5,067 bases of DNA from Aquificaceae bacterium (GTDB lineage: Bacteria > Aquificota > Aquificia > Aquificales > Aquificaceae). The stretch spans positions 1 to 5,067 of the forward strand of contig WFPN01000109.1 of assembly GCA_015487535.1 (NCBI GenBank), given 5' to 3'. The translations under genes and the position numbers were made by a program. This document shows, in pieces, positions 4,626-5,067 of this stretch; within the stretch, counting starts at the first letter, position 1, and each line of letters opens with the position of its first letter. The notes beneath the pieces are model-generated. The model had not been told where the DNA came from. It saw nothing but the letters and a program-made list of their open reading frames with translations, and searched no databases.

Positions 4626-5067
4626 GGATAGGGGACCTGCTAAGGAAGGGGATCTTCTCCGTGTCCTTCGAGTTCTTCCCTCCCAAGACTTCTGAGGGTG
4701 AGAGACAGCTCTTTGAGACGATACGGGAGCTAAAAGACCTGAAGCCCACATTCGTCTCCGTAACTTACGGGGCCGGAGGATCCACGAGGGACAGAACGAG
4801 GAATGTGGTCAAAAGAATACACGAGGAGGTTGGCCTGACGGTGATGGCCCATCTCACCTGCATAGCACACACGAGGGAAGAGCTCATCGATATACTCGAG
4901 GACTACAGGAGGATCGGGATAGAGAACATACTGGCCCTGAGGGGGGACGTTCCCAGGGACCAGCCCGACTTCAGACCTCCCGAAGGAGCCTGCAAATACG
5001 CCAAGGAGCTCGTGGAGCTGATAAGGGAAAGGTTCGGCGATTACTTTTCCATAGGGGTCGCCAGCTA
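4622..5067 (+). CDS. metF: Methylenetetrahydrofolate reductase, 3' truncated by window edge
   Basis: This is the first 148 residues of MetF, the flavin-dependent TIM-barrel enzyme that reduces 5,10-methylene-tetrahydrofolate to 5-methyl-tetrahydrofolate, for methionine synthesis and, in some autotrophs, the acetyl-CoA pathway. The family opening 'FSVSFEFFPPKT' (12-23) carries E17, equivalent to catalytic Glu28 of E. coli MetF. 'FVSVTYGAGGSTRDRT' (44-59) contains T48, equivalent to Thr59. 'AHLTCI' (76-81) and 'LALRGD' (104-109) follow, with D109 matching Asp120 near the flavin. About half of a roughly 290-aa enzyme is present, and the frame is still open at the last base. The GTG start overlaps the preceding stop (GTGA) and has a well-placed Shine-Dalgarno sequence. 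The N-terminus is about 10 residues shorter than in E. coli. The assignment is secure; only its metabolic context is open. Confidence 0.95.
   Translation, partial: MRIGDLLRKGIFSVSFEFFPPKTSEGERQLFETIRELKDLKPTFVSVTYGAGGSTRDRTRNVVKRIHEEVGLTVMAHLTCIAHTREELIDILEDYRRIGIENILALRGDVPRDQPDFRPPEGACKYAKELVELIRERFGDYFSIGVAS

Noticed and set aside
1..5067. tRNA, rRNA, riboswitch, CRISPR array, insertion sequence or phage genes
   Set aside because: Coding sequence covers nearly the whole window. The only gaps are 13, 18 and 22 bp, and no repeats or terminal inverted repeats were seen.

Overview
The window looks like an ordinary, densely packed chromosomal region of a thermophilic bacterium. The proteins are short and rich in Glu, Lys and Arg. 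Arg is mostly AGG/AGA, Ile is often ATA, base composition appears somewhat above half GC, and genes overlap or abut. This style fits Aquificota (Aquifex/Hydrogenobacter relatives), but that placement is inference from style and was not tested by a search. Eight protein-coding genes account for almost every base. I see no RNA gene, insertion sequence, CRISPR array, prophage or long repeat.

Layout. Positions 1-665 (+) hold the 3' part of a DUF815-type P-loop ATPase whose start lies before the window. It converges on, and overlaps by 17 bp, the end of a four-gene minus-strand operon running from 3390 down to 649. In transcription order that operon encodes a small metal-binding cupin, an unrecognised 146-aa protein, the universally conserved ATPase YchF/OLA1, and a 288-aa protein made of two fused ferritin-like four-helix bundles. 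Gaps within it are 18 bp or less, or the stop and start codons overlap. A 22-bp AT-rich gap (3391-3412) separates this operon from a divergent plus-strand operon. That one contains an EpmA-type lysyl-tRNA synthetase paralogue, an unrecognised 111-aa helical protein overlapping it by 14 bp, and the 5' part of metF (methylenetetrahydrofolate reductase), which overlaps the 111-aa gene through a GTGA junction and runs off the window.

How the genes may work together. The minus operon combines two probable metal-binding proteins (cupin, ferritin-like) with YchF, which is linked in other organisms to oxidative-stress control. A metal/redox-stress role is plausible but inferred. The plus operon mixes translation-factor modification (EpmA acts on elongation factor P) and one-carbon metabolism (MetF) with an unknown protein; no shared function is evident.

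The most distinctive feature is translation initiation. The ferritin and metF starts have clear Shine-Dalgarno sequences. The cupin, ychF, epmA and 111-aa gene starts have none. Three of these (cupin, ychF, the 111-aa gene) have a -10-like hexamer ending 8-9 nt before the ATG, which would give leaderless or nearly leaderless mRNAs. I do not see a convincing novel defence or mobile system; the best leads are the two unknown proteins and the compact divergent promoter.
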